From assembly GCF_943913695.1 (NCBI RefSeq), contig NZ_CALTZE010000030.1, forward strand, positions 1 through 30,754: a stretch of 30,754 nt of DNA. Direction: 5' to 3'. This document shows, piece by piece, positions 22,662 to 30,623 of this stretch (position 1 is its first letter; each line of letters begins with the position of its first letter). A program made the translations under genes and the position numbers. Source of the stretch: an uncultured Marmoricola sp. GTDB taxonomy: Bacteria > Actinomycetota > Actinomycetes > Propionibacteriales > Nocardioidaceae. Under the pieces are notes generated by a model. The model worked only from the letters and a program-made list of their open reading frames with translations. It did not search any database and was not told where the DNA came from.

Positions 22662-24026
22662 GTGACAGTCCCGCCCCGGAGCAGCGTCGACCAGCCGGAG
22701 CACCCGGACGTGGAGCGCCTCCGCACCCTGCTGCGCATCCCGACGGTCTCCCACACCGAGGAGCAGCGCATCGACGCGGTGGCATTCGAGGAGCTCCTGA
22801 CCACGCTGGCCGAGCAGTTCCCGGTGCTCCACGAGCGGCTGGAGCTGACCCGAGTGCGCGACCACTCGCTGCTGCTGCGCTGGCCCGGCACCGACCCGCA
22901 GGCGCCGCCCGTGGTGCTGATGGCGCACCTCGACGTCGTGCCCGTGGTCGAGGAGGAGTGGACCCACCCGCCCTTCGGCGCCGAGGTGCACGACGCCCCG
23001 GAGGGCCGCTGCGTGTGGGCCCGCGGCACGCTCGACGACAAGGGCCAGCTGGTCGCGATCTGCACCGCCGTGGAGCGGCTGCTGCGTGACGGCGCGGAGC
23101 CCGCGCGCGACGTGTGGCTCTCCTTCGGTGCCCGTGAGGAGGTCTCCGGGGCCGACGCCGGCGCGGCGGTGGCGCTGCTGCGCGAGCGGGGGGTGGCGCC
23201 GTGGTTCGTGCTCGACGAGGGCGGCGCGGTCGCGGCGGACGCCTTCCCCGGCGTACGCCGCCCGCTCGGCGTGGTCGGCGTGAGCGAGAAGGGCACCACC
23301 ACCCTGGAGCTGCGCGCCGAGGGCGCGGGCGGCCACTCCTCCACGCCGGCGCCCGGCGGCCCGACGGCGCGGATCGCGCGGGCGGTGCACCGGCTGGAGA
23401 GCCGGCAGCTGCCGGCGCGGATCCCCGACCCGACGCTCGAGCTCTTCCGCCGGCTCGCGCCGCACGCGCCCGCACCGCTTCGCCCGCTGCTGCGGCAGGC
23501 CGGCCGGGCGCGGCCCGCGCTGGCGCGCGCGCTGGTGCGGCTCGGACCCGAGCCCGCAGCGCTCGTGCGCACGACGATGAGCGCCACCACGCTCTCCGGC
23601 TCACCGGCCCACAACGTGATCGCCTCCCACGCCACCGCCGGCCTCAACCTGCGCCTGCTCCCCGGCGACACTGTGGCCTCGGCCACCGCCCACGTACGCC
23701 GCGCGGTCGCCGACGACGCCGTGAGCATCGAGGTCGTCGACGCCAACGAGCCGAGCCCGCTCTCCCCCGTCGACGACGACGCGTTCCGCCTGCTGGAGCA
23801 GGTGATCGCCGAGGAGTTCGCCGACTGTGTGCCCACGCCCTACGTGATGCTCGCCGCGACCGACGCGCGGTTCTTCACCGAGATCTGCGAGCGCGTCTAT
23901 CGCTTCGCGCCGTTCCGGATGAGCAAGGCGCAGCGCCAGAGCATTCACGCCGCCGACGAGCGCATCGTCGTCGACGACTGGCTCGCCGGGGTGCGGTGGT
24001 ACGAGCGCCTCCTGGAGCGGCTGTGA
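22662..24026 (+). CDS. M20 family metallopeptidase, CPS1/PM20D1-like
   Basis: A 454-residue di-Zn hydrolase. Catalytic residues visible are AHLDVVP (His89, Asp91), ARGTLDDKG (Asp125/126), GAREEVSG (Glu159, Glu160) and a C-terminal SIHAADER His. The VLDEGG segment (near residue 187) is the hallmark of the carboxypeptidase S / PM20D1 branch, which acts on dipeptides or N-acyl amino acids. The GTG start at 22662 lacks a ribosome binding site and lies 6 nt after a TAGGTT hexamer, so the message may be leaderless. Its stop overlaps the following MFS gene (GTGA), suggesting a peptide or acyl-amino-acid uptake and cleavage pair, which is inference. Confidence 0.9.
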   Translation: MTVPPRSSVDQPEHPDVERLRTLLRIPTVSHTEEQRIDAVAFEELLTTLAEQFPVLHERLELTRVRDHSLLLRWPGTDPQAPPVVLMAHLDVVPVVEEEWTHPPFGAEVHDAPEGRCVWARGTLDDKGQLVAICTAVERLLRDGAEPARDVWLSFGAREEVSGADAGAAVALLRERGVAPWFVLDEGGAVAADAFPGVRRPLGVVGVSEKGTTTLELRAEGAGGHSSTPAPGGPTARIARAVHRLESRQLPARIPDPTLELFRRLAPHAPAPLRPLLRQAGRARPALARALVRLGPEPAALVRTTMSATTLSGSPAHNVIASHATAGLNLRLLPGDTVASATAHVRRAVADDAVSIEVVDANEPSPLSPVDDDAFRLLEQVIAEEFADCVPTPYVMLAATDARFFTEICERVYRFAPFRMSKAQRQSIHAADERIVVDDWLAGVRWYERLLERL

Positions 24027-25459
24027 GCACCGCGACCCCCACCCGCGGCGTCGTCCCGGGGCTGGCGACGATCGTCGGCTTCCTCGTCGTGGTCGAGCTG
24101 GCCAGCGGCATCCTGCAGGGCTACTACACCCCGATCTTCACCGACATCGCGCGCCACCTCGGCATCGCCGACGCCGACGTCAACTGGTTCGAGGCCGGGC
24201 AGCTGATCGTCTCCGCACTGCTCGTGCCGCTGCTCGCCCGCCTCGGCGACCTGTGGGGCCACCGCCAGGTGCTGCTGCTCTCGACCGCCGTGACCGCCCT
24301 CGCCTCCTGGGGCGTCGCGCTCGCACCGGACTTCTGGACCTTCCTCGTGGCGTGGTCGCTGCAGGGCTTCTACGTCGTCTGGCTGCCGATGGAGGTGGCG
24401 ATCGTCCACCGGCGCACGGCCCAGGCAGGCACCCAGCACCAGGCCCGCCTGACCCGGCGCTCGGCCGCGCTGCTCGTCGCCGCGCTCGAGGCGGGCGTCA
24501 TCGCCGGGGCGCTCACCAGTGGCGTCCTGGTCGAGTCGCTGGGCATGACGGGACTCCTGGCCCTGCCGGCCGTCGCGGTGACGCTGTCCCTCGCAGTGAT
24601 CTGGTGGGGCGTCGCGCCGACCCCGCCGGTCGCGGTGGGGCGGCTCGACCTCGCGGGCTTCGCCGCGCTCACCGGCGCGCTCGGCCTGGTGATGACCGGC
24701 CTGATCCTGGTGCGGGTGGTCGGTCCCGGCTCGCTGGTGCCGTGGACCGTCCTGGCGCTCGGCGTCGCGGCGCTGTGGCCCTTCGCCCGGCTCCAGCTGC
24801 GCACCGCCGAGCCGCTGGTCGACGTACGCCTCCTCGCGACGCCGGCGCAGTGGCCCGTGCAGCTGACCGCCTTCCTCTTCGGCGTCTCCGTGCTCGGTGC
24901 TCAGATCCCGCTCTCGACCTTCGCGCGCACCGACCCGGAGGCGGCGGGCTTCGGGCTCGGGGCCTCGGCAGGCTTCGTCTCCACCCTGATCGGCGTCTAC
25001 GTCGTCTCGCTGCTCGCCGGCGCCCTGCTGCTGCCGGTGGTGGCGCGCGGGCTCGGCACCCGCGGCGCAATGCTGCTGGCCTGCCTGCTGGTGGCGCTCG
25101 GCTACGGGCTCTTCCTGCCGCTGCACGACTCCACGACCCAGACGATGCTCAACATGGCCGTCGCCGGTCTCGGCTCCGGCGCCCTGGTGGCTGCGCTCCC
25201 GGCGGCCGCGGCCGCCGCCGCCCCGGCCGAGAGCACCGGCTTCGTCACCGGCATGACCAACACCACCAAGACCGTCGGCGGCGCGATCGCCTCCTCGGTC
25301 TTCGCCATCGCCCTGGCCAGCACCGGCTCGCTCGAGGGCGCCGAGGTCGGCCACGCCCCGCTCTCGGGCTACCTCACCGTCTGGGCGATCTGCTCCGGCA
25401 CGGCGCTGGTCGCCGCGGCGTCGCTGCTCGTCGTACCCCGCGGCGCCTTCGCCGACTGA
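24023..25459 (+). CDS. MFS transporter
   Basis: A 478-residue major facilitator carrier with about 14 hydrophobic segments, the size of the DHA2-like drug:proton group. Motif A is seen as GDLWGHRQVLL (about 75), and a later TGFVTGMTNTTKTVGGAIASS segment resembles the antiporter motif of helix 5-type regions repeated in the C-half. Start GTG at 24023 overlaps the M20 gene by 4 nt. Substrate unknown; the pairing suggests a product or substrate of the peptidase, but a drug-efflux role is equally possible. Confidence 0.88.
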   Translation: MSTATPTRGVVPGLATIVGFLVVVELASGILQGYYTPIFTDIARHLGIADADVNWFEAGQLIVSALLVPLLARLGDLWGHRQVLLLSTAVTALASWGVALAPDFWTFLVAWSLQGFYVVWLPMEVAIVHRRTAQAGTQHQARLTRRSAALLVAALEAGVIAGALTSGVLVESLGMTGLLALPAVAVTLSLAVIWWGVAPTPPVAVGRLDLAGFAALTGALGLVMTGLILVRVVGPGSLVPWTVLALGVAALWPFARLQLRTAEPLVDVRLLATPAQWPVQLTAFLFGVSVLGAQIPLSTFARTDPEAAGFGLGASAGFVSTLIGVYVVSLLAGALLLPVVARGLGTRGAMLLACLLVALGYGLFLPLHDSTTQTMLNMAVAGLGSGALVAALPAAAAAAAPAESTGFVTGMTNTTKTVGGAIASSVFAIALASTGSLEGAEVGHAPLSGYLTVWAICSGTALVAAASLLVVPRGAFAD

Positions 25460-25467
25460 CCGAGTCC

Positions 25468-25518
25468 CTGGGACGTCAGCGCTCCCTGGGAGCCACGTGT
25501 ACGACGCTGAGGTCCCAG
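25468..25518. terminator. Long hairpin between convergent MFS and membrane-protein genes
   Basis: Arms 25468-25481 and 25505-25518 pair over 13 of 14 positions, and the intervening sequence holds a second small dyad CTCCC-T-GGGAG. It starts 8 nt past the MFS stop. This looks like a bidirectional terminator. Confidence 0.6.
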
Positions 25519-25521
25519 CGA

Positions 25522-25546
25522 CTGCTGGAGACCCTCACTCCAGCAG
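25522..25546 (-). terminator. Hairpin spanning the stop codon of the unknown membrane protein
   Basis: CTGCTGGAG (25522-25530) pairs perfectly with CTCCAGCAG (25538-25546) over a 7-nt loop that contains most of the stop codon (25535-25537) of the minus-strand gene. It would form in that gene's mRNA at its very end, adding to the larger hairpin next to it. Confidence 0.4.
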
Positions 25547-26125
25547 GCGGGCCAGCGACGACGAGCTGCCCCTACCTGGGCCACGGCGGGTGCGTGGCTC
25601 GAGCACGACCGAGGCCAGCGGGGAGGACGCGACGTCGCCGCCCCGCTCGAGGTGGTCGGCCTGGAGCCGGAGCACCGCGCCGAGCGGGTCCTCGGTGTGC
25701 ACGTGGGTCTCCAGCACCCCGGCGAGCACGCGCAGCGTGTCCGGGTCGCGGCACTCCTCCCCGACCCGTCCGACCACGAGCACGCCGACGCGCACCAGGC
25801 CGCCGTCCGACGGCATCACCAGCAGTGCCATCACGCCGTGACCGACGTCGGCGAGGTGCACCCAGTCGGCGTCGCGCAGCGCGACCGCCCGTCGCCACGG
25901 TCCGCGCTCGACCGCGAGCGTGCCCTCGGCCGGGTCGACACGCACCCGTCGCGTCGAGACCCACAGCACCGCGGCCGCCAGCACCACCGGCGCGCCCAGC
26001 AGCCACGGACCGGTCTCCGTGAGCCGCCACGCGGCGACCGCGAGCACGGCCAGCAGCACCACGCCGGCCGCGCCCCAGCGGCGTACGTCGGCCAGGGCCA
26101 GCGGCGGCAGCACGAGCGGCGACAT
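25535..26125 (-). CDS. Unknown membrane protein with two helices and a cytoplasmic domain
   Basis: A 196-residue protein I do not recognise. Two adjacent hydrophobic helices (about residues 16-33 and 40-58) are followed by a soluble domain starting RRVRVDPAEGTLAVERGPWRRAV, whose beta-rich look recalls bacterial PH-like (YdbT/DUF304-type) membrane proteins; the assignment is weak. The C-terminus is Arg/Ser-rich. It lies 8 nt after the TSUP stop. The ATG at 26125 has no good ribosome binding site; a TTG at 26137 would overlap the TSUP stop as TTGA, as in other gene pairs here, and may be the true start. Confidence 0.75.
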   Translation of the reverse strand: MSPLVLPPLALADVRRWGAAGVVLLAVLAVAAWRLTETGPWLLGAPVVLAAAVLWVSTRRVRVDPAEGTLAVERGPWRRAVALRDADWVHLADVGHGVMALLVMPSDGGLVRVGVLVVGRVGEECRDPDTLRVLAGVLETHVHTEDPLGAVLRLQADHLERGGDVASSPLASVVLEPRTRRGPGRGSSSSLARLLE

Positions 26126-26133
26126 GCCAGCAG

Positions 26134-26928
26134 TCAACCCGCCGCACCCCAGAAGCCCAGCACCTCGCCCCCGAGGCGCACCACGAACGCACCCACCACG
26201 ACGAGGAAGAAGGCGCGCACGAAGCGTGAGCCGCGACCGATCGCCGTGCGGGCGCCGAGGTAGCCGCCGACCAGGTTGGCGGCCCCCATCAGCAGCCCCA
26301 GCGACCACAGCACCGCCCCCTGCGGCACGAAGACGGCGAGCGCCGCGAGGTTGGTGGCGACGTTGGCGATCTTGGCCTTCGCCGAGGCCTGCAGGAAGTC
26401 GTAGCCCAGCAGGGCGACCAGACCGATCACCAGGAAGCTGCCCGTGCCCGGGCCCAGCACGCCGTCGTAGAAGCCCACCCCCAGCCCGACGCCGACGGCC
26501 GCCGCGGTGTGGTGACGGCCGGCGAATCGCAGCTCGGTCACGGCCCCGAGGTCGGGGCGCAGCAGCACGTAGCCGCCCACGACGACGAGCGCCGCGAGGA
26601 CCACCGGTGTGAAGACCTCCTTGCTCAGCCCGCTCGCCACCACCGCGCCGCCCGCCGAGCCGACGAAGGCTGCGACCATCAGCGGCACGAACGTGCGCGG
26701 GTCGGGCCGCACGCGGCGTACGTAGGTCGTCGCACTCGTGGCCGTGCCGCAGATCGCCGCCAGCTTGTTGGTCGCCAGCACCTGCACCGGGCTGGCGCCG
26801 GGCAGCCCCAGCAGCAGGGCCGGCAGCTGCACCAGGCCGCCACCACCGACGACAGCGTCCACGAAGCCCGCCGCCAGTCCTGCCGCGACCAGGAGCAGCA
26901 TCACGGTCAGCGAGACGTCGTCGAGCAC
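26134..26928 (-). CDS. TSUP family permease (TauE/SafE-like)
   Basis: A 264-residue membrane protein of the sulfite exporter TauE/SafE family with about eight helices in two repeats. The first repeat has GFVDAVVGGGGLVQLPALL, the second GFYDGVLGPGTGSFL, the two signature loops of the family, and the LATNKLAAICGT and ASAKAKIANVATN segments that follow them. It may move sulfite, sulfonates or other organic anions. The GTG start at 26928 is 6 nt after TAGCCT and has no ribosome binding site, so a leaderless message is likely. It heads an operon with the unknown membrane protein. Confidence 0.92.
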   Translation of the reverse strand: MLDDVSLTVMLLLVAAGLAAGFVDAVVGGGGLVQLPALLLGLPGASPVQVLATNKLAAICGTATSATTYVRRVRPDPRTFVPLMVAAFVGSAGGAVVASGLSKEVFTPVVLAALVVVGGYVLLRPDLGAVTELRFAGRHHTAAAVGVGLGVGFYDGVLGPGTGSFLVIGLVALLGYDFLQASAKAKIANVATNLAALAVFVPQGAVLWSLGLLMGAANLVGGYLGARTAIGRGSRFVRAFFLVVVGAFVVRLGGEVLGFWGAAG

Positions 26929-26934
26929 CCGGCG

Positions 26935-26940
26935 AGGCTA
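26935..26940 (-). promoter_or_regulatory. Candidate -10 element for a leaderless TSUP transcript
   Basis: TAGCCT (minus strand) ends 6 nt before the GTG at 26928, the same arrangement as TAGGTT before the M20 gene. No Shine-Dalgarno site is present between them. Confidence 0.4.
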
Positions 26941-26962
26941 CGGCCGGCCACCGCGGCTCGCC

Positions 26963-26968
26963 TATCCT
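26963..26968 (+). promoter_or_regulatory. Candidate -10 element for the DUF1992/sortase operon
   Basis: TATCCT stands in GC-rich surroundings 32 nt before the ATG at 27001, with GGGGGA closer to the start as a possible ribosome binding site. No matching -35 is clear. Confidence 0.3.
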
Positions 26969-27000
26969 CGGGGGGAGCAGCCGATCCGGGGGATCCCTTC

Positions 27001-27519
27001 ATGAGCAGCGAGCGCACGCGGCACGACGAGCCCGACCGCGACCAGCGCACGGGCGGCTCGGCCGCCGCCACCCGGATCCAGCACCAGGCCCGGTGGGTCG
27101 ACCTCCAGGTGGAGCGGGCGATGGCGCGCGGGGAGTTCGACGACCTGCCCGGTGCCGGCAAGCCGCTCGGCGACCTCGGCGCCCCCGAGGACCGCGACTG
27201 GTGGCTGCGCAAGCTGGTCGAGCGCGAGCGCATCACCGGGGTGCTCCCCGCCGCCCTGCAGCTGCGCAAGGAGGACGCCGAGCTCGACGGCCTGCTCGAC
27301 GCCGAGACCGCGGAGCGGCGCGTGCACGAGCTGGTCGCCGACTTCAACCGCCGCGTCGTCGAGGCCCGCCGCCAGCTCGAGGGCGGCCCGCCCGTGGTCA
27401 CGCCCACGCGCGACGTCGAGGCCACCGTGGCCGCGTGGCGCGACCGTCTGGCGCAGCGGCGTACGCCGGCCCCCCGCGCTGCCGGGCCTGCGCGCCGGCG
27501 GCGGTGGTGGCGGCGGTGA
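27001..27519 (+). CDS. DUF1992 (DnaJ-homologue-like) protein
   Basis: A 172-residue soluble protein with the DUF1992 domain (DNAJC28-like conserved region, without a J domain): RWVDLQVERAMARGEFDDL, then PGAGKPL and DWWLRKLVERERI in residues about 32-80, followed by charged helices (ERRVHELVADFNRRVVEAR) and a basic tail. Function is unknown. Start ATG at 27001. It overlaps the sortase gene (GTGA, 27516-27519). Confidence 0.9.
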   Translation: MSSERTRHDEPDRDQRTGGSAAATRIQHQARWVDLQVERAMARGEFDDLPGAGKPLGDLGAPEDRDWWLRKLVERERITGVLPAALQLRKEDAELDGLLDAETAERRVHELVADFNRRVVEARRQLEGGPPVVTPTRDVEATVAAWRDRLAQRRTPAPRAAGPARRRRWWRR

Positions 27520-28133
27520 GGCGCGGCCTCGCGGGCCTCGTGACGGTGGCCGCGTTGACGCCGCTCGCCGGTTGCGGCGGCTCGCCGCCCTCCGACACCG
27601 CCGCACCCGAGGCCCCCACCGCGCAGCGCGGGGTCGAGGGCACCACCCTGCGCGAGAAGCCCTGCCCCGACGAGGCCCGGCCCTTCGAGCCCGACACGGT
27701 CTCGGTGCCGGGCGTCGACACCGGGCTGCGCGTGGTCTACCCGGCCCGGGCGAGCGCCGAGGTGCCCGGCACCCCGCCGACCGACTCGGTCGGCAAGCAG
27801 CAGGTCGCCTTCGACCGCGACCAGGGCGTGCGCCCCGGAGACCGGCGCGGCAACGTGCTGCTCAACGCGCACACCTTCCCCGACGGCTCCGCGCTCGGCA
27901 ACCGCCTGCTCGACGGGCTGCAGGAAGGTGATCGCCTCGTGCTCGCCGGCGAGGGCCGCCGGCTGTGCTACCGCGTCACCGACCGCGTCGAGGTCGACGC
28001 CACCGAGCCGTTCTTCCGCTACTACGCCGACGACGGGCCGCCCCAGGTCGCCATCGTCGTCTGCTCCGGCGAGCGCCTCGGCCCCGGCGTGTGGACCAAG
28101 CGCACGGTGTGGTTCGCGAGTCCGTCGGCCTGA
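27516..28133 (+). CDS. Class F-like sortase with a lipobox
   Basis: A 205-residue secreted sortase-fold protein. The N-terminus has a short basic start, a hydrophobic stretch and a lipobox LAGC (Cys20), followed by a Ser/Pro/Ala-rich linker. The sortase domain covers about 60-205, with candidate catalytic residues His in NVLLNAHTF, Cys in AIVVCSGE and Arg in WTKRTVWFA. The His-Cys-Arg order and size fit class F sortases of actinobacteria, whose substrates are mostly unknown. Lipid anchoring instead of a transmembrane anchor is unusual. It is coupled to the DUF1992 gene, probably for operon reasons only. Confidence 0.85.
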   Translation: MRRGLAGLVTVAALTPLAGCGGSPPSDTAAPEAPTAQRGVEGTTLREKPCPDEARPFEPDTVSVPGVDTGLRVVYPARASAEVPGTPPTDSVGKQQVAFDRDQGVRPGDRRGNVLLNAHTFPDGSALGNRLLDGLQEGDRLVLAGEGRRLCYRVTDRVEVDATEPFFRYYADDGPPQVAIVVCSGERLGPGVWTKRTVWFASPSA

Positions 28134-28154
28134 CGGGCGCCGGGGAGCGTCACC

Positions 28155-29033
28155 TCACGGCACCACCACGACCGGCACGGGCGAGTGGCGGATGATCTTG
28201 GTGGCGTTGGAGCCGAGGAAGAGCCGCGACATCAAGCTCGCCGAGGAGGAGCCGACCACGAGCACGTCGCCGCCGTGCCAGTCGACCTGCTCGAGCGCCT
28301 CGGCCCAGGTGCGGCCGGTGGCCACGGCGGTGTCGACCGACCCGAGGGTGGGGGCGACGAGCTCGGTGACGGCCTGGTCCTGCAGGCGGCCGGTCTGCTC
28401 GACGTACGCCGAGAGCACGTCGCTCTCGCCGAGCACCTCGGGGGGATACATCGTGCGGCCCCGCACGGCGAAGGTGACCACGCGCAGCTCGGCGCCGATG
28501 CCATGGCAGATGCGGGCGGCGCGCTCGAGCACGAGGCGGGAGGCCTCGTCGCCGCGGAAGGCGCAGGTGACCCGGAAGACGCGACCGCCCGGCTCGGTGC
28601 GGTAGCCGCGGGGGGCGACGGCGACGGGCACGTGGGCCGAGTGCAGCAGCCGGTCGGCGGTCGAGCTCATCACGACCCGGCCCCAGCCGCCGTCGCTGCC
28701 CGAGCCGACCACGATCATGCCGGCCCCGACCTCCTCGGCCTCGTCGATCAGCTCGGCCGCGACCGACGACCCTGCGCGCGCCGTCGAGGAGGCGCGCAGG
28801 TCCGCGCAGAGCTCGGCCAGCGCGGCGGTCGCACCCGCCACGGCCTGCTCGCCGTACTCCTGGGACCAGCGCGCGTACTCCTTGTCGGCACCGCCCGAGA
28901 TCGGCGTGGGCCAGGGGGCGGGCACGACGCTGACCAGGCGCAGGTCCTCCCCGGCCGCCCGCGCCAGCGACGCCGCCAGGTGCAGCGCGCCGCGGTCCTC
29001 CTTGTGCGGCGGGTGACCGACCACGAGGGTCAT
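28155..29033 (-). CDS. Tandem-domain universal stress protein
   Basis: A 292-residue protein with two UspA folds (about 1-141 and 152-292). The ATP-binding loops are VVGSGSDGGWGRVVMSSTA (near 108) and VVGSSSASLMSRLFLGSNATKI (near 259); the second keeps the spaced G...GS pattern and is more likely to bind nucleotide, while the first has Ser in place of the second Gly. It directly follows the amino-acid permease (TGATG, 1-nt overlap), so the two are probably made together. Usp domains often regulate the transporter next to them; that is inference. Confidence 0.9.
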   Translation of the reverse strand: MTLVVGHPPHKEDRGALHLAASLARAAGEDLRLVSVVPAPWPTPISGGADKEYARWSQEYGEQAVAGATAALAELCADLRASSTARAGSSVAAELIDEAEEVGAGMIVVGSGSDGGWGRVVMSSTADRLLHSAHVPVAVAPRGYRTEPGGRVFRVTCAFRGDEASRLVLERAARICHGIGAELRVVTFAVRGRTMYPPEVLGESDVLSAYVEQTGRLQDQAVTELVAPTLGSVDTAVATGRTWAEALEQVDWHGGDVLVVGSSSASLMSRLFLGSNATKIIRHSPVPVVVVP

Positions 29034-30514
29034 CAGGCGCCACCCTCCGGGAGGTCGGTGTCGGCGACGACACCGCGGTTGAGCGCGGCGTTGCGGCGAC
29101 CCCACAGCAGGTAGAAGGCCAGCACGACCGCGAGCCAGCTCAGGAAGATCACCCAGGTGATCGCGGCCAGCCCCCACAGGATGTAGCCGCAGACCAGGAT
29201 GGTCAGCACCGGCGTGACCGGGTAGCCCGGCACCCGGAAGGGGCGGTGCAGGTCGGGTTCGGTACGCCGCAGCACCACCACCGCCAGCGCCACGACGCTG
29301 AAGGCGATCAGCGTGCCGATCGAGACGGTGTCCCACAGGTAGTCCGAGGGCACGAAGCCCGCGATCAGCGCGACCACGATCGAGCAGACGATGGTGTTGA
29401 AGGTGGGGGTGAGCGTGCGGGGGTTCACCGAGGCGAACCGGTCGGGCAGCATCCCGTCGCGCCCCATCGCGAAGAGGATCCGGGTCTGGCCGTAGAGCGT
29501 CACCAGCGTCACCGAGAAGATCGAGATCACCGCGCCCGCCGCCAGGATCGTGCCGGGCACGGAGCTGCCGGTGATGTTGGTCAGGATCACCGAGAGCCCG
29601 GCGCTCTGCTGCTCGGGACTGGAGAACTCCTCGGCCGGCTGGGCGCCCACCCCGGCGAGCGCGACCAGCACGTAGATCGTCACCACGACGACCAGCGCGC
29701 CCATGATCGCGCGCGGCAGAGCCCGTTGCGGGTCGCGCACCTCCTCGCCGGCGGTGGAGACCGCGTCGAGGCCGATGAAGGAGAAGAAGATGGTCGCGGC
29801 CGCGGCGCCGATGCCGCTCGCGCCGGAGTCCCAGAAGCCCTGGAAGTGGTCGGCGTGGAAGGCGGTCAAACCGATCACCACGAAGAGCAGCAGCACGCCG
29901 AGCTTGATCAGCACCATGATCGTGTTGACCTTCGCCGACTCGCTCGCGCCGCGCACCAGCAGCGCCATGCACATCAGCACCAGCACCACCGCCGGCAGGT
30001 TGATCAACCCGGTGGTGTTGTCCTCGAACGGCACCGGGGAGTAGGAGAGCGCGTCGGGCAGATGCCAGCCGACGAGGTTCTGCAGCAGCTCGTTGAGGTA
30101 GCCGCTCCAGCCGACGGCCACGGCGGCCGAGCTGACGCCGTACTCCAGCAGCACGCAGGCCGCGACGATCATGGCCACCAGCTCGCCCATGGAGTGGTAG
30201 GCGTAGGAGTACGTCGACCCGCTCACCGGGATCGTGCCGGCCACCTCGGCGTAGCAGAGCGCGGAGAGCCCGGCGCCGAGACCGGCGATCAGGAACGCCA
30301 CGATGACGGCTGGCCCTGCGTCGGGCACCGCCTCCTGCAGCACGAAGAAGATCCCGGTGCCGACGGTCGCGCCGACACCGAACATCATCAGCTGGAAGGT
30401 GCCGAAGCTGCGCTCCAGCTCACCGCCGTGACCTGACTTCGCCAGGTCGATCGGCTTGCGACGCCGCAGCTGCGAGCCGAGGCTGGTGCTGCGTCGTGGC
30501 ACGACGTCGGTCAT
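29033..30514 (-). CDS. APC-family amino-acid permease (CAT-like)
   Basis: A 493-residue, 12-helix APC transporter. Helix 1 carries the substrate-binding unwound motif GVGATVGTGIFF, helix 3 region has the conserved CYAEVAGTIPVSGSTYSYAY, and helix 6/7 holds FFSFIGLDAVSTAGEEVRDPQRALPRAI. These are typical of cationic amino-acid transporter (CAT)-like members. The start is ATG at 30514 with GGAGGAG upstream; the frame extends further into the intergenic repeats but without family features. Substrate specificity cannot be read from the sequence. Confidence 0.92.
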   Translation of the reverse strand: MTDVVPRRSTSLGSQLRRRKPIDLAKSGHGGELERSFGTFQLMMFGVGATVGTGIFFVLQEAVPDAGPAVIVAFLIAGLGAGLSALCYAEVAGTIPVSGSTYSYAYHSMGELVAMIVAACVLLEYGVSSAAVAVGWSGYLNELLQNLVGWHLPDALSYSPVPFEDNTTGLINLPAVVLVLMCMALLVRGASESAKVNTIMVLIKLGVLLLFVVIGLTAFHADHFQGFWDSGASGIGAAAATIFFSFIGLDAVSTAGEEVRDPQRALPRAIMGALVVVVTIYVLVALAGVGAQPAEEFSSPEQQSAGLSVILTNITGSSVPGTILAAGAVISIFSVTLVTLYGQTRILFAMGRDGMLPDRFASVNPRTLTPTFNTIVCSIVVALIAGFVPSDYLWDTVSIGTLIAFSVVALAVVVLRRTEPDLHRPFRVPGYPVTPVLTILVCGYILWGLAAITWVIFLSWLAVVLAFYLLWGRRNAALNRGVVADTDLPEGGA

Positions 30515-30547
30515 GCGGAACTCCTCCCGGTGGCCCCCGTGGTGCCG

Positions 30548-30577
30548 AAGGTAGACCTGGGCAACCGTCGGCGGGAA
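30548..30577 (-). promoter_or_regulatory. Candidate promoter of the permease/Usp operon
   Basis: On the minus strand TTCCCG (30577-30572) and TACCTT (30553-30548) are separated by 18 nt, upstream of the permease ATG at 30514. A GGCGGG/CCCGCC dyad overlaps the -35 side. The match to a housekeeping promoter is moderate. Confidence 0.3.
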
Positions 30578-30623
30578 GAGCCGCCCGCCGCGTTCACACG
30601 AACGCAACGCACCCGGGCCGCCA

